Below, in pieces: positions 51,972-61,495 of a stretch of 64,000 nucleotides of DNA (positions are counted from its first letter, which is position 1; each line of letters opens with the position of its first letter). Source of the stretch: Pichia kudriavzevii (Eukaryota > Ascomycota > Pichiomycetes > Pichiales > Pichiaceae). Location of the stretch: contig NC_042508.1 of assembly GCF_003054445.1 (NCBI RefSeq), positions 62,001 to 126,000 on the forward strand, written 5' to 3'. The notes under the pieces are model-generated. The model searched no databases. It saw only the letters and a list, made by a program, of their open reading frames with translations, and was not told the DNA's origin. The position numbers and the translations under genes were made by a program.

Positions 51972-52375
51972 TATTTTGTTTTAATTATTTAATGTTTTTC
52001 CGATTTTCAAATTTATTCTAATTTTTCTTTCTTGCGTGTGTTTTCCATCCGTACAGTATTTCTCGTTGCCGATTTCGGCTTGTTCTCCTCCCCTCGCTCG
52101 CCCGGCTTGCCCGCTCTGCACGACGTGTTTTAGGGTATATCCATCCAGACGTTGCAGTTCGTAATGCACCCCGAAGGAGAGACTCGACGTGTCCAAGAGG
52201 AAACGAGGGTGCTCCCCCTTGCATCCCACACAGACCGGCGCCAGATCGGCGTCTCCGCAAACAACCTGCTATGGGGGAACCCCCCGCACAGAGGCACCTT
52301 CTAGCGGCTTCTCCTGTGTTTTGTCCTGAAAACTGTATCTGTATTATCTTTGATATCTACTATCTATACTGACTG

Positions 52376-52441
52376 TACTGTACTGACTGTACTAACTGTA
52401 CTAACTGTACTAACTGTACTAACTGTACTAACTGTACTAAT
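52376..52441. repeat. 9-bp tandem array containing TACTAAC
   Basis: About seven copies of CTGTACTAA head to tail. Perfect TACTAAC heptamers occur at 52390, 52399, 52408, 52417 and 52426 on the plus strand, with a variant TACTAAT at 52435. Diverged ACTATCTT/ACTGTACT units continue to about 52660. Confidence 0.9.
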
Positions 52442-52640
52442 TATACTATCTTTTAAATCTATACTAATTGCACTATGTTAACTGTACTATCTTCAATATT
52501 CGTACTATCTTCAATATTCGTACTATCTTTGATATCTGTACAAGATTTCTGTACTAATTGCACTATGTTAACTGTACTATCTTTAATTTCTGTACTAATT
52601 GCAATATGTTAACTGTACTAATTGCACTATGTTAACTGTA

Positions 52641-53228
52641 CTATCTTCCTATACTACCTGTACTACCGTTGATATCTTTAACATCTTTCCCATCTTTAAT
52701 ATCTTCACTACCGTTGATATCTTTAATATTCGTCGTATCTTTAACATCTTTCCCATCTTTAATATCTTCACTACCGTTGATATCTTTAATATTCGTCGTA
52801 TCTTTAACATCTTTAATACCTGCACAACGTCTCCCGTCTGCCCCCCGCCAACGCACCGCATCCACCGCCTTCTTCACCAACTCCTCCTCAATACCGCCGT
52901 CATAACTGTCCACCACCCGCTGCAACAGCTTCCGCTCACTTAGTACACTTCCCCGTGCACGCTCCTCCCGCAGAATCGCCTCCACTCGTCCCTTCACCTC
53001 ATCGACTCGTCGAGACAAACAGCCGCCATCACCTTCATGACCTTCGTCACCCCTACGGACCCCTGCCTCGACCTTCCTCTGTAACTCCTTCGCCCTCACA
53101 CGCTCTAACACGCTGCTGCAACCCCCACCGCCTCCTCGCCGGTCGACGCGTTTGCCCACCTTCGCCACGGTAAAACCTCTGGACCCGCATATGACACTCT
53201 CGTCCTTTATCGAGAGTCTTCGATGCAT
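52641..53228 (-). CDS. Unrecognised basic protein with tandem-repeat tail, 195 aa
   Basis: ATG 53228 to TAG 52641. The N-terminal 130 residues are GC-rich in coding and charged, with predicted helices (VLERVRAKELQRKVEAGVRR, VDEVKGRVEAILREERARG, LLQRVVDSY). A starting LSIKDESVI block and a Gly-rich turn precede them. The C-terminal third is encoded by AT-rich 63-bp tandem repeats giving two copies of a 21-residue unit containing KDTTNIKDINGSEDIKDG. The sharp change in composition at about 52820 suggests repeat expansion into the 3' end of an older gene. No family recognised; probably a nuclear or adaptor protein. Confidence 0.55.
   Translation of the reverse strand: MHRRLSIKDESVICGSRGFTVAKVGKRVDRRGGGGGCSSVLERVRAKELQRKVEAGVRRGDEGHEGDGGCLSRRVDEVKGRVEAILREERARGSVLSERKLLQRVVDSYDGGIEEELVKKAVDAVRWRGADGRRCAGIKDVKDTTNIKDINGSEDIKDGKDVKDTTNIKDINGSEDIKDGKDVKDINGSTGSIGR
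52674..52815. repeat. 63-bp tandem repeat
   Basis: Two complete identical 63-bp units (52674-52736 and 52737-52799) and the first 16 bases of a third, in frame within the gene that spans them. Confidence 0.95.
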
Positions 53229-53265
53229 CTGATCAATCTAAAACAAATGTTCCTACCATTGACAT

Positions 53266-53294
53266 AGATATATATATATATATATATATATACG
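53266..53294. repeat. TA dinucleotide repeat
   Basis: About 12 TA units between the unrecognised gene and the RFC4 3' end. A shorter TA run lies at 54394-54412 just upstream of RFC4. Confidence 0.85.
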
Positions 53295-53341
53295 TATATT
53301 GAATGTCTCTGTATACTATACAACTTCTATACAGGCATTTC

Positions 53342-54364
53342 CTAATTAGAAATCTCTGAAAGTCGCGCCATCAACGCCGCAAGCTGCAAATACGTTGAAA
53401 CGCCCTCAACTAAACGCAACTGACACTCTCCAACTAACCTCAAAACAGATAATACACTCTCATGATCTATCTTGTTATTACTATTAGTACTACTATTAGT
53501 ATTATTGGCAATATCTAGGGTCTTGCTCACACGGAAACACACATTGACAATGTCCACTGCAGAGTACCCTTTCCCCCATAGCCCTTGTAGTACTGCTAAA
53601 GCGCCGTCAATGTCCCCCAAGAGTGCCTGTTGTAACATGCGACGCACAAGCAAAGGATTGGGAGTATCGACAATCTTAAAGACATTCTCCGAGTTCACCA
53701 TATGGAACCCATAGTAGACGCTCTGTAGATTGTTGACTGCCTGGCGCATGTCTCCATCACTGGTGAAGATTAAGGCACTCAACCCATCATCTGTAACTGT
53801 CTCTATTTTCTCCCCCTTAATGATACGGTTCAAATTGGCTAGAACATCCTCGTCGTTGAGCTTGTTAAAGCGTAAAATGGAACATCTCGATTGTAATGGC
53901 TCGATGATCTTGCTGGATTGATTACACGAGAAGACAAACCTGGTGCTATTGGAATAGATCTCCATGGTTCGTCTCAATGCCTGTTGTGCACTGGCAGTAA
54001 TTGAATCTGCCTCATCTAATATGACAATCTTGTGTCGGTTATGTCTTAGGTTGACCTTCTTTTGAGCAAAAGTCTTGATCATGTTTCGAACAACTTCAAT
54101 CCCTCTGTCATCACTAGCATTCAATTCTAGCACGGCCTCCCTCATCACCTTCACATCCCCATCAAACAGCTCCCTCGCAAGACACAGCACCGCAGTCGTC
54201 TTGCCAATCCCTGGCATCCCGCTGATGATGAGATGCGGTAGGTTCCCGTCAATGGCCATCCTCTTCAACGCCCTAATCGTCTCCTTGTTCCCAACAACTT
54301 CGTCCAACGTCACTGGACGGTACTTCTCCACCCAGGGCAGCTCAAGATCTAAGGGGAAACTCAT
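53342..54364 (-). CDS. RFC4: Replication factor C subunit Rfc4
   Basis: AAA+ subunit of the clamp loader that opens and loads PCNA, also used in the checkpoint and cohesion loaders. The 340-aa protein has LPWVEKYRPVTLDEVVGN at the start, Walker A GMPGIGKTT, Walker B ILDEAD, and the SRC motif in LQSRCSILRF. The Rfc4-like C-terminal collar follows (ending near VEGVSTYLQLAALMARL). Closer to Rfc4 than to Rfc2 by the N-terminus and by NASDDRGIEVVRN. An Asn/Ser-rich insertion (NNTNSSTNSNN) sits in the collar. ATG 54364 is preferred over a TTG/ATA-rich upstream extension. Confidence 0.95.
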   Translation of the reverse strand: MSFPLDLELPWVEKYRPVTLDEVVGNKETIRALKRMAIDGNLPHLIISGMPGIGKTTAVLCLARELFDGDVKVMREAVLELNASDDRGIEVVRNMIKTFAQKKVNLRHNRHKIVILDEADSITASAQQALRRTMEIYSNSTRFVFSCNQSSKIIEPLQSRCSILRFNKLNDEDVLANLNRIIKGEKIETVTDDGLSALIFTSDGDMRQAVNNLQSVYYGFHMVNSENVFKIVDTPNPLLVRRMLQQALLGDIDGALAVLQGLWGKGYSAVDIVNVCFRVSKTLDIANNTNSSTNSNNKIDHESVLSVLRLVGECQLRLVEGVSTYLQLAALMARLSEISN

Positions 54365-54509
54365 TTGTATTGTAGATGTTTGTATCGTAGGCGTATATAT
54401 ATATATATATATATCTATATACTTATTGTCATATATATAAAGAAACAAAAGGAGATCAACAAAGTCAGAAACTGAAAACTCAAACTGGAAATGGTGAAAA
54501 TCCTGAAGT

Positions 54510-55805
54510 TTACGCGTTCTTCTTCTCCTTCCTCTTACGTTTCACCAGTCCAGTCAAGTCATTGGCTGCTATTCTCTTTCCATCTCTCCCATTACACTCA
54601 TCGCCTCCTCCATGACCGCTGGTGGTAACACCAAACAGTACTTGCTTGAGCATGGCCTTCTCCTCCCGGCGCTGTGCTTGCATCTCCCGTAACTCCTTCA
54701 TCCGCTCCTCAACGTCCTTGCGTAACTCAATATCGACACAACTCTCCCTATCTAATGCCTGTAAAACCTTCTCAATGGCATCAACAGCCCCTTCAATCGA
54801 TTCCTCATCACCAACAAACTCGTAAGCAAGAGAAAGCTTGAACTGTGCCTCCCGGTACATCCCTCCCTTGGGCCCATGCGTCTCCATAATCACCTTCACC
54901 GCATTCCCAAAATCTTCAACTGCTTGCGTAAAGTTCTCCGTCTCGAGACCAATGTCTCCCATAAGTAGATGCACATCGGCTAGTCTCTCTTGGACCTTCT
55001 TCTTCTCTTCAGCTACGGTCTCATCGCCTTCGGCCCTCCCATTGAGCTCCTCCATCCGTTTCTCGTACAACACCCGTGTAAGCTCAAGGATATCCCATGC
55101 AATCTCAAAATCAGACACCTCTTCCTCTCCCCCTTGGGCAACTTCTTTACCCTGATCTTGACCATTGGAACCTTCCACTTCTTCATCATTGGAACCTTCC
55201 ACTTCTTCATCAGAACTCTCTTCTTCACCACCTTCTCCTGTCTCGTCGTCACCCGTAGGAGCATCCCGACAGTCCATACTCGCTTCCTCTTTTACCGTCT
55301 CCTTAGTTCCCTTGTTCGATTCCTCTTTCAACTTCTTCGATTCCTCTTTCAACTTCTTCGATTCCTCTTTCAACTTCTTCGATTCCTCTTTCAACTTCTT
55401 CGATTCCTCATTCTCCTTTTCATCCTCGTCCCCCTCTTCTTCTCCCTCATCCTCTTCCTCAATGGCAACACTATCGTTAAATTGAAACCCGCTAGATTCT
55501 TCCTCTACTTCTTGCTCCAAATTCTCACCGCCACACCCATCCTCAACAGTTCCTCCAGACCGAGCCCCTTCTTCAGCTCCAACTCCAGAACCTTCCCCCG
55601 CCTTACTGCCAAACACGTCGTTCGTAGCAACTCCATTCGCAAAGAGCGCCTTTGCATACAAGAACATCAAGTCCGGATCGTCCTTCGACGTGTCCAAATT
55701 GGACACCTGACACGCCTCCGAATATAACTCTACCGCATTCGCATACTCCTTATGAGCCATGGCTTCTGCTCCTAATCTCAACAGCGTCTCCAATGATACC
55801 GACAT
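54510..55805 (-). CDS. HIF1: NASP-family histone chaperone Hif1
   Basis: H3-H4 chaperone of the NASP/Sim3/Hif1 family, partner of the Hat1 acetyltransferase complex. The 431-aa product starts with a TPR (LLRLGAEAMAHKEYANAVELYSEA). A long acidic insert interrupts TPR2, the family hallmark (residues about 75-235), and includes four tandem KKLKEES heptads. TPR units ADVHLLMGDIGLETENFTQAVEDFGNAV and AQFKLSLAYEFVGD follow. A basic C-terminal stretch (KRKRKEKK) looks like a nuclear signal. Identification by architecture is strong. Confidence 0.88.
   Translation of the reverse strand: MSVSLETLLRLGAEAMAHKEYANAVELYSEACQVSNLDTSKDDPDLMFLYAKALFANGVATNDVFGSKAGEGSGVGAEEGARSGGTVEDGCGGENLEQEVEEESSGFQFNDSVAIEEEDEGEEEGDEDEKENEESKKLKEESKKLKEESKKLKEESKKLKEESNKGTKETVKEEASMDCRDAPTGDDETGEGGEEESSDEEVEGSNDEEVEGSNGQDQGKEVAQGGEEEVSDFEIAWDILELTRVLYEKRMEELNGRAEGDETVAEEKKKVQERLADVHLLMGDIGLETENFTQAVEDFGNAVKVIMETHGPKGGMYREAQFKLSLAYEFVGDEESIEGAVDAIEKVLQALDRESCVDIELRKDVEERMKELREMQAQRREEKAMLKQVLFGVTTSGHGGGDECNGRDGKRIAANDLTGLVKRKRKEKKNA
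55318..55401 (-). repeat. 21-bp tandem repeat in HIF1
   Basis: Four near-exact copies of GATTCCTCTTTCAACTTCTTC on the plus strand encode repeated SKKLKEE heptads within the acidic insert. Confidence 0.9.
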
Positions 55806-56297
55806 GGTTTCTCTGTAATGATTCGTCTATACTCTTGATTCTTCCTTCAGTTACTGCCGTTGTCTTCACTTCACTCTGTAATCTTCCCGTTGCAGTTACA
55901 GTCGTTGTTGTAGTTGAAGTCGTTATTGTAGTTACAGTCGTTGTTGTAGTTACAGTTGATTTTGTCTACACCTGTGCTTTTTACTCTCAAATTAAAACCG
56001 GAAAACGCCAAAATCTTTGTAAAACACGAAACTTGGCCTGTTTTTTTTAGAAAAGTGGAATTAAAACAAAAAAAAAAGAAAAAACAAGAGACTGTAAATT
56101 TTTACCAACTTTCTCTGTTTTTTTTTCTCGCTCTACTCTTTTCATCCCTTGTTGTTGCCCATTAGGAAAATCGAGGTGAAGTTAATTGATGTTTGTTTAT
56201 GTTGGAATTCAATGGTTGATTTGATTGGATCTTCAGTAGAACTGACAAATACAGCGCCAGGTCCATTTATACAGACACACCCGGCTAAGACAAGACA
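55806..56297. other. Divergent promoter HIF1/CDC3
   Basis: A 492-bp region with a GTCGTTGTTGTAGTTACA-like repeat at 55893-55955 (a hexamer-based array resembling the one after DTD1) and A/T-tracts near 56041-56090. No gene or RNA is seen. Confidence 0.5.
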
Positions 56298-57707
56298 ATG
56301 ACGGACGTTGCAGTGACACAGCACATGGGCGAGCTCTCTCTCGATGCACATTCCAACCAATCTTCTGTCCACAATCTTCCACTGCATTCTGTAATTGAGG
56401 ACAACAAAAGCAACAGTTCCAAAATCATCCGTAGGAAGCTCAATGGATACGTTGGCTTTGCAAACTTGCCTAAACAATGGCATAGAAAGTCGATCAGAAG
56501 GGGCTTCAATTTCAACCTCATGGTTGTTGGTGAGAAAGGTCTTGGTAAATCGACACTTGTTAATACCCTATTCAACAGGGATTTATATGACTTGAATAAT
56601 TCAAAAGCTTACCAAATCGACCTGGACAATACTGAGGACCAAATCAAAATTGAAACTCTCAATACTGAAATCGAGGAAAACAACGTTAAATTGAATTTAC
56701 AAGTGATTGATTGTACTGGATTTGGAGATTCTATTGATCATACAAACTCCGTCAAACCAATTATTGATGAAATCGATTCGAGGTTTGACTCATATTTGGA
56801 AATGGAGACCAAAATCAATAGATCATCTTTAGCTATTAAAGATAATAGAATCCATGCTTTGTTGTATTTTATCGAACCAACTGGACATTGCTTGAAACCT
56901 TTAGATATTAATTTTATGAAACAAGTCCATGAAAAGGTCAATTTGATTCCAATCATTGCCAAATCGGATATTCTAACCGATTTGGAAGTTGAAGATTTCA
57001 AACAAAAGATTGTTCAAGATCTTCAAAATCAAAATATCAAATTCTTCAGCCCAAAAATTTATGAAAATGATGATCAAGAAACTAGATTGACTAATAATGA
57101 AATTATTTCCAAGATCCCGTATGCCATTGTTGGCTCGAACCAGTTGATCAAATTGAATGATGGTAGACTGGTTAGAGGTAGAAGTTATCCTTGGGGGATT
57201 GTTGAGGTTGACAATGAGTTACATTGTGATTTTGTAAAATTGAGACAATTACTAATTAGAAATTCTATGGAAGAACTGAAAGAAATAACCAATAAGAAAT
57301 TATATGAAAATTATAGACTTGAGAAATTATCTAAAATGGGTATTAAACAAGACGATTCAGTTTTCAAAGAATTCGACCCAGTCTTAAAACAAGAAGAAGA
57401 AAAGAGGTTGCATGAGGCAAAATTGTTAAACTTGGAAAAACAAATGAAGGAGATCTTCCAGCAAAAAGTTAGCAGGGAGGAGAAAAAGCTACAAGAAACT
57501 GAAGCTGATTTGTTCAGCAAACATAAAGAAATGAGAGACAAGTTGCTAAAACAAATAAAAATGTTAGAAGATAAAAAGAAAGAATTGGAGGCAAGTGCTA
57601 ACTTTGTTGACCATTCTTCACAGCAGCATCAAATTCAGCAACAGATTCAACAACAACAACAACAACAACAACCAACGAAAACTAAGAAAGGGTTCTTACG
57701 TGGCTAG
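56298..57707 (+). CDS. CDC3: Septin Cdc3
   Basis: Septin that forms the bud-neck filament ring. The 469-aa product has a polybasic region, and LNGYVGFANLPKQWHRKSI leads into the GTPase: P-loop GEKGLGKST (residues 78-86), DCTGFGD and AKSD, with the septin-unique element RGRSYPWGIVEVDN. A C-terminal coiled coil (about 370-445) carries a Gln run and ends with KKGFLRG. The N-terminal GYVGFANLPKQWHR and the KKGFLR end are diagnostic of Cdc3 among septins. Confidence 0.97.
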   Translation: MTDVAVTQHMGELSLDAHSNQSSVHNLPLHSVIEDNKSNSSKIIRRKLNGYVGFANLPKQWHRKSIRRGFNFNLMVVGEKGLGKSTLVNTLFNRDLYDLNNSKAYQIDLDNTEDQIKIETLNTEIEENNVKLNLQVIDCTGFGDSIDHTNSVKPIIDEIDSRFDSYLEMETKINRSSLAIKDNRIHALLYFIEPTGHCLKPLDINFMKQVHEKVNLIPIIAKSDILTDLEVEDFKQKIVQDLQNQNIKFFSPKIYENDDQETRLTNNEIISKIPYAIVGSNQLIKLNDGRLVRGRSYPWGIVEVDNELHCDFVKLRQLLIRNSMEELKEITNKKLYENYRLEKLSKMGIKQDDSVFKEFDPVLKQEEEKRLHEAKLLNLEKQMKEIFQQKVSREEKKLQETEADLFSKHKEMRDKLLKQIKMLEDKKKELEASANFVDHSSQQHQIQQQIQQQQQQQQPTKTKKGFLRG

Positions 57708-58106
57708 TTAATAAAGAAGTTGAATGTGTGAATTGAAAATCTATAATCTACTATATCCCCCATCGCCCGTGTTCCTTACATTTCATCCACTTTTTCTGTC
57801 TTCTGCCCTGTTTGGTTCAGTTATTACTATAAGTGTATATGATTCCCATATATAAGTCGTCTAGATATATTTGATCAAGTACAAGTGCACACTGCTGCTA
57901 CCAGACTCGAAAGAAAAGGAGGCAGCCAAGTAGAATAGCCGATCCCGTGTTTCCATGTTTCAGACATTTTCTTTAGTAGCCTAAATAGGAAATACCCAAA
58001 GACAGTCTACCTACTCTTGGTTTGCTTTCTTATAAATTGATTGCCATCCATAATTTTATTAAGATAGAACCTTCACCTTATGTTGTAGACTATTTGTCAA
58101 CAGGTA
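57708..58106. other. Intergenic region CDC3/wall-protein gene
   Basis: 399 bp of 3' flank of CDC3 and promoter of the next plus-strand gene. No motif, repeat or RNA gene could be supported. Confidence 0.45.
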
Positions 58107-58817
58107 ATGGTTATAAGAGTGTTGTTGTTTGCGTTCCTCTGTGCTGTCTCTAGCACTGAGATAATCACCACCACCCTCGACTCAGCAGGGGAGAAAACAG
58201 CTGCCGTTGTGGAGCAAGAGGATTTCATCAAAGCCATTATGAGAGACGCATTGGCCAGCCAAGACAAGTATGCATCCGTAATGACAGAGAAAAGCATGGA
58301 GGTTCCTCCCGAACTACTGCAGTTTCTACTTGCCCTAGACAATGTAGAGATTACAGATTTCCCAACGGCCAGTTTTGCCGACCATTTCCCCTTTGACGAG
58401 TTTGCTACTTTTGTCACCAATTTCCCCTGGTACTCTAGTTATTTGACCGAGAATGGGCTAACTTCATTTAAACAACCAAGCGATTTTTCAACAATAGTCA
58501 TTACACAAGGTAAAGATGATTATACCTCATTGTCAACTGACTCGTTCACCCCTGCTGCTTCTTCAACATTCCCAATTGTTCCACATAAGACCACTGCCAA
58601 CCAAAAAATATCAGAAACCACAGCAGTTACAGGAATTTCCTCCACTAATATCACCCCAAACTCCTCTTCTTCTTCTTCTTCTTCTTCTTCTTCTTCTACC
58701 CCATTCTCTGCTACTACTATTACCACCATTCATTTGAAAACACCAAATGAAGCAGGGCACACGGTACCGCCTCTTCCATCAGTTCTTGTTTTATTCCTCC
58801 TGGCTCTGTTTTGCTAG
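58107..58817 (+). CDS. SRP1/TIP1-family GPI cell-wall mannoprotein
   Basis: The 236-aa product has an N-terminal signal peptide (MVIRVLLFAFLCAVSS) and then the SRP1/TIP1 domain: an acidic helical N-part, VPPELLQFLLAL and the signature ending FVTNFPWYSSYL. A Ser/Thr-rich stalk includes a run of about 13 Ser (TCT repeat at 58667-58696). A hydrophobic C-terminus (SVLVLFLLALFC) fits a GPI-attachment signal. Family members such as the Tir and Dan proteins are covalently wall-bound and often induced by cold or low oxygen. No specific symbol can be assigned. Confidence 0.82.
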   Translation: MVIRVLLFAFLCAVSSTEIITTTLDSAGEKTAAVVEQEDFIKAIMRDALASQDKYASVMTEKSMEVPPELLQFLLALDNVEITDFPTASFADHFPFDEFATFVTNFPWYSSYLTENGLTSFKQPSDFSTIVITQGKDDYTSLSTDSFTPAASSTFPIVPHKTTANQKISETTAVTGISSTNITPNSSSSSSSSSSSSTPFSATTITTIHLKTPNEAGHTVPPLPSVLVLFLLALFC

Positions 58818-59406
58818 ATCTAGCACTCTCTCCATTTGCAAAAGCTTAATCAAATAGGCAAAAATGTTAGTAAATTGCTGTGTTTTTTTTAATTTTTTTT
58901 TCTCTCTTTATGTAGACACTATTTAATCAAGTATAACATACCAATCTTTGAAACCCAGTATCTCTCAATCTTTCCTGTATTAAGCGCAACATTTCCTGAT
59001 CCGATAGATGCGTACCCACTGGAACTGCTAGTGATTCGGAGGTATTCAACTTTACACTTTTATCAACAACGCATACTTGCAACGACGATAAGTGGCGTTT
59101 CCAACGTATACATTCGTCTACACCCATCGTAAACTGAACCCTCCCCCAGTTACCAATTGCTAAATCCCAGTATTTCATGGCCATTTCACCGTTCCGGAAG
59201 TACACTTTCAAACCGTACTCCACGTGTTGCTTGATTTCTAGTACTTGGTTTAACAAACTCCCACAAGCCGTCCTACTGATAACAACTGTCATAGGTGTAT
59301 TTGCTACCAACACCATCCACAGCGGACCATCTTCCAACTGTACCCAGCCCCCAACTTTTTGGCTGTAGAGGGACACATTGTAAATAGTACACTCTAAGAT
59401 CTTCAT
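58791..59406 (-). CDS. Candidate meiotic recombination protein Rec114, two exons
   Basis: Exon 1 (58942-59406) gives 155 residues with a PH-like all-beta N-terminal domain (ECTIYNVSLYSQ, then GPLWMVLVAN and GRVQFTM). It ends in LSDQEMLRLIQERLRDTGFQRL, which has the pattern of the conserved C-terminal helix of Rec114. The frame then meets GTATGT exactly. A TACTAAC lies at 58873-58867 and an AAG at 58847-58845, 21 nt after it. Splicing there adds exon 2 (58791-58844) with 17 residues, ending QSQEE, for 172 aa. Unspliced, the frame stops at 58927. Rec114 works with Mei4 and Mer2 to promote Spo11 breaks, and intron-containing meiotic genes are common in yeasts. Both family and splice model are inference; exon 2 overlaps the convergent wall-protein gene by 27 bp. 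Confidence 0.45.
58845..58941 (-). other. Candidate 97-bp intron in the Rec114-like gene
   Basis: Donor GTATGT, branch TTTACTAAC and acceptor TTAAG on the minus strand. The first AG after the branch is AAG, less favoured than TAG or CAG, which is the weak point of the model. Confidence 0.5.
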
Positions 59407-59673
59407 TTGTAGCTTGTTTTTAAAGGATAGATAGAGTGCTGGTTTGCGACTTGCAACACATAACGCTGAGCCTCAACTCAAGTATTTCAATTTTCATGAA
59501 TTCGTGTTGCTTCCTCTGTTTTTGTTTTGTATTTTTTTTTTGTTTTCTTTTCGTCCTTATCAGCGTTTGCTCCATTGACAACAACAACATCTTCATTGAC
59601 ACCCTTATCACTCGAATGGAGAAAGCTAGTGTTTACAGACTATACACTCCATTTTAGTTGAAGGACACGCTAT

Positions 59674-61200
59674 ATGACACACGTAACTGAGGAAGAAACA
59701 CCGCATGGACGCCATATGGGTGTCACGGATGTCATTATGATGATTGTCCAACGGATCATTGGGTCTGGAATTTTTGCCGTATCTTCCATGATATACAGGG
59801 ATGTTGGGGGTTCCCCAGCTTTGTTTTTCCTAGTATGGCTTATCTCAGGATACTCGAGCTATGCAGGACTTATGTGCTTCTCCGAATTGGGGTCAGTCAT
59901 CCCTAGAAGCGGTGGGTTGAAGGTTTTTCTTCCTATAATCTACGAAAAACCTTATATGATGATAAATGTGGTGTTTGGGATCTTCATTGTTATTTTTGGG
60001 TCTATCATTGCCAATGTCATGATATTTGGTGAGTATTTACTTTATGCTCTGGGCTATCCAGATGGTGAGTTTATGGATACCTACTATAGACCCATTGGCT
60101 TTGCATTCTTGACCCTAGTGAGTATCATGTTGTTGATATCAACTAAATTTGTGGTTAGACTACAGACAATCACGGGTATTCTGAAAATCATCCTATTATG
60201 TGCCGTTTCTTTGATGGGGTTAACAGTATTGATTTTACCTTCTAGGGTGACGCATATACCTAACAATTTACATGCAAAGGATTTCTTTTCTATAAAAACT
60301 CAGGTCACTGTGGGTTCCTTCACCTCTGCCGTCATGAAGGGGATCTTCTCCTTCAATGGCTGGCATACCATCCACAACGTTTTGGGTGAAATTAAAGACC
60401 CTGTGAAAACAATGAGAATAGCAGCGCCGTTGTCTATCTTTCTTATCAATCTATGTTATTTTCTAATCAACATAACATATCTAATTGTTATACCATCTGA
60501 CGAGCTACTGGAAATAGACGAAATGGTGGGACTTGTGTTGTTTGAAAAGTTTTTTGGCGATTCATTTGGCAAGATCATATTGTCTGCATTGATTGCCTTC
60601 TCTGTTGGGGGCAATATCGTTACTGTTCTTTACCATATTTCCAGAATCAACCAAGAAATCTTTAGGGAGGGATTCTTGCCATTCAGTAAAATGGGTGCAA
60701 CAAATTACCCCTTCAAAACTCCAATCGGATCATTGTTGGTACCATTTGTTATAACTACATCATTTTTATTAATACCAACATCGTCAAGTATTTTCAATTA
60801 TACAATTAACATGGAAAGTTACCCAACACAAATATTCTTTGGTCTTGCCTGTTTTGGTATCATTATTCTAAGGAAACGGTCGCCAGATATTATCCCAAGT
60901 ATCAAAGCTTCCTATTTTGATATAGGTTTCATGATTATTTTCTCCGTTGCTATGTTCCTAGGTCCTTTGATCAAGCCAGACCAATCACAGTTTCCTGGAC
61001 TACCAAACTACGCTTACACTTCAATAGTTATATTACTATTATGCATGTTGTACTGGCTACTCATGTTTAAACTAGTTCCGAGATTACTAAATTATCGTTT
61101 GGAAAAGCACGAGGAAACTCTTTATGACGGCTTAACCATCACTAAATGGGAAAAAATCAAAGATGTTAATTCCACCTATGAACCGATCTCAGATGTGTGA
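59674..61200 (+). CDS. Methionine-permease-like amino-acid transporter, copy 1
   Basis: The 508-aa, roughly 12-span transporter belongs to the LAT-like fungal group of Mup1/Mup3. It starts with a short charged tail and enters span 1 with IVQRIIGSGIFAV, whose GSGIF is the unwound substrate site. Also visible are PRSGGLKVFLP, a FGEYLLYALGYP block typical of Mup proteins, and FREGFLPFS. It probably carries methionine or cysteine-like substrates; substrate is inferred from family only. A second copy follows on the same strand after 295 bp. Confidence 0.85.
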   Translation: MTHVTEEETPHGRHMGVTDVIMMIVQRIIGSGIFAVSSMIYRDVGGSPALFFLVWLISGYSSYAGLMCFSELGSVIPRSGGLKVFLPIIYEKPYMMINVVFGIFIVIFGSIIANVMIFGEYLLYALGYPDGEFMDTYYRPIGFAFLTLVSIMLLISTKFVVRLQTITGILKIILLCAVSLMGLTVLILPSRVTHIPNNLHAKDFFSIKTQVTVGSFTSAVMKGIFSFNGWHTIHNVLGEIKDPVKTMRIAAPLSIFLINLCYFLINITYLIVIPSDELLEIDEMVGLVLFEKFFGDSFGKIILSALIAFSVGGNIVTVLYHISRINQEIFREGFLPFSKMGATNYPFKTPIGSLLVPFVITTSFLLIPTSSSIFNYTINMESYPTQIFFGLACFGIIILRKRSPDIIPSIKASYFDIGFMIIFSVAMFLGPLIKPDQSQFPGLPNYAYTSIVILLLCMLYWLLMFKLVPRLLNYRLEKHEETLYDGLTITKWEKIKDVNSTYEPISDV

Positions 61201-61495
61201 AGCTCTCTTGCCACATCAAAAAATGTCTTCTACTTTGCAATTTATCCAAACAGCGTGACTTGCCGATTACTTACTCACAAATGAAGATATTCTGGGAGAA
61301 GAAGGAGAAGAGAGAAAAAGAGAGAGAAAAGGTGGCTTGTAGACAAAAAAAAAAATAACTTATATCTGAGCCACACTTTTTGTTTACTTGTATGATCTCT
61401 GTACAAGGGAAAGCAAACAATAATCAAAAATACAAACACTAGTTGTTATTAGTCAGTATTTGTCTAAACTTATATAAATCTACATTCAAGACTAC

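Larger units (their letters stand above)
51370..52640. other. 1.27-kb SSC1 upstream region
   Basis: It holds heat-shock elements (listed separately), poly-C runs (51610-51620 and 51889-51904), and a GC-rich island at about 52050-52300 in otherwise AT-rich DNA. A TACTAAC-containing tandem array and further ACTATCTT-type repeats run up to the next gene. In the GC island a minus-strand frame reads VCGDADLAPVCVGCKGEHP-like sequence but lacks a start. Confidence 0.5.

Noticed and set aside
52649-52905. Alternative frames through the 63-bp repeats on both strands
   Set aside because: 63 is divisible by three, so every frame stays open; only the minus-strand frame with a GC-rich non-repeat head looks like a gene.
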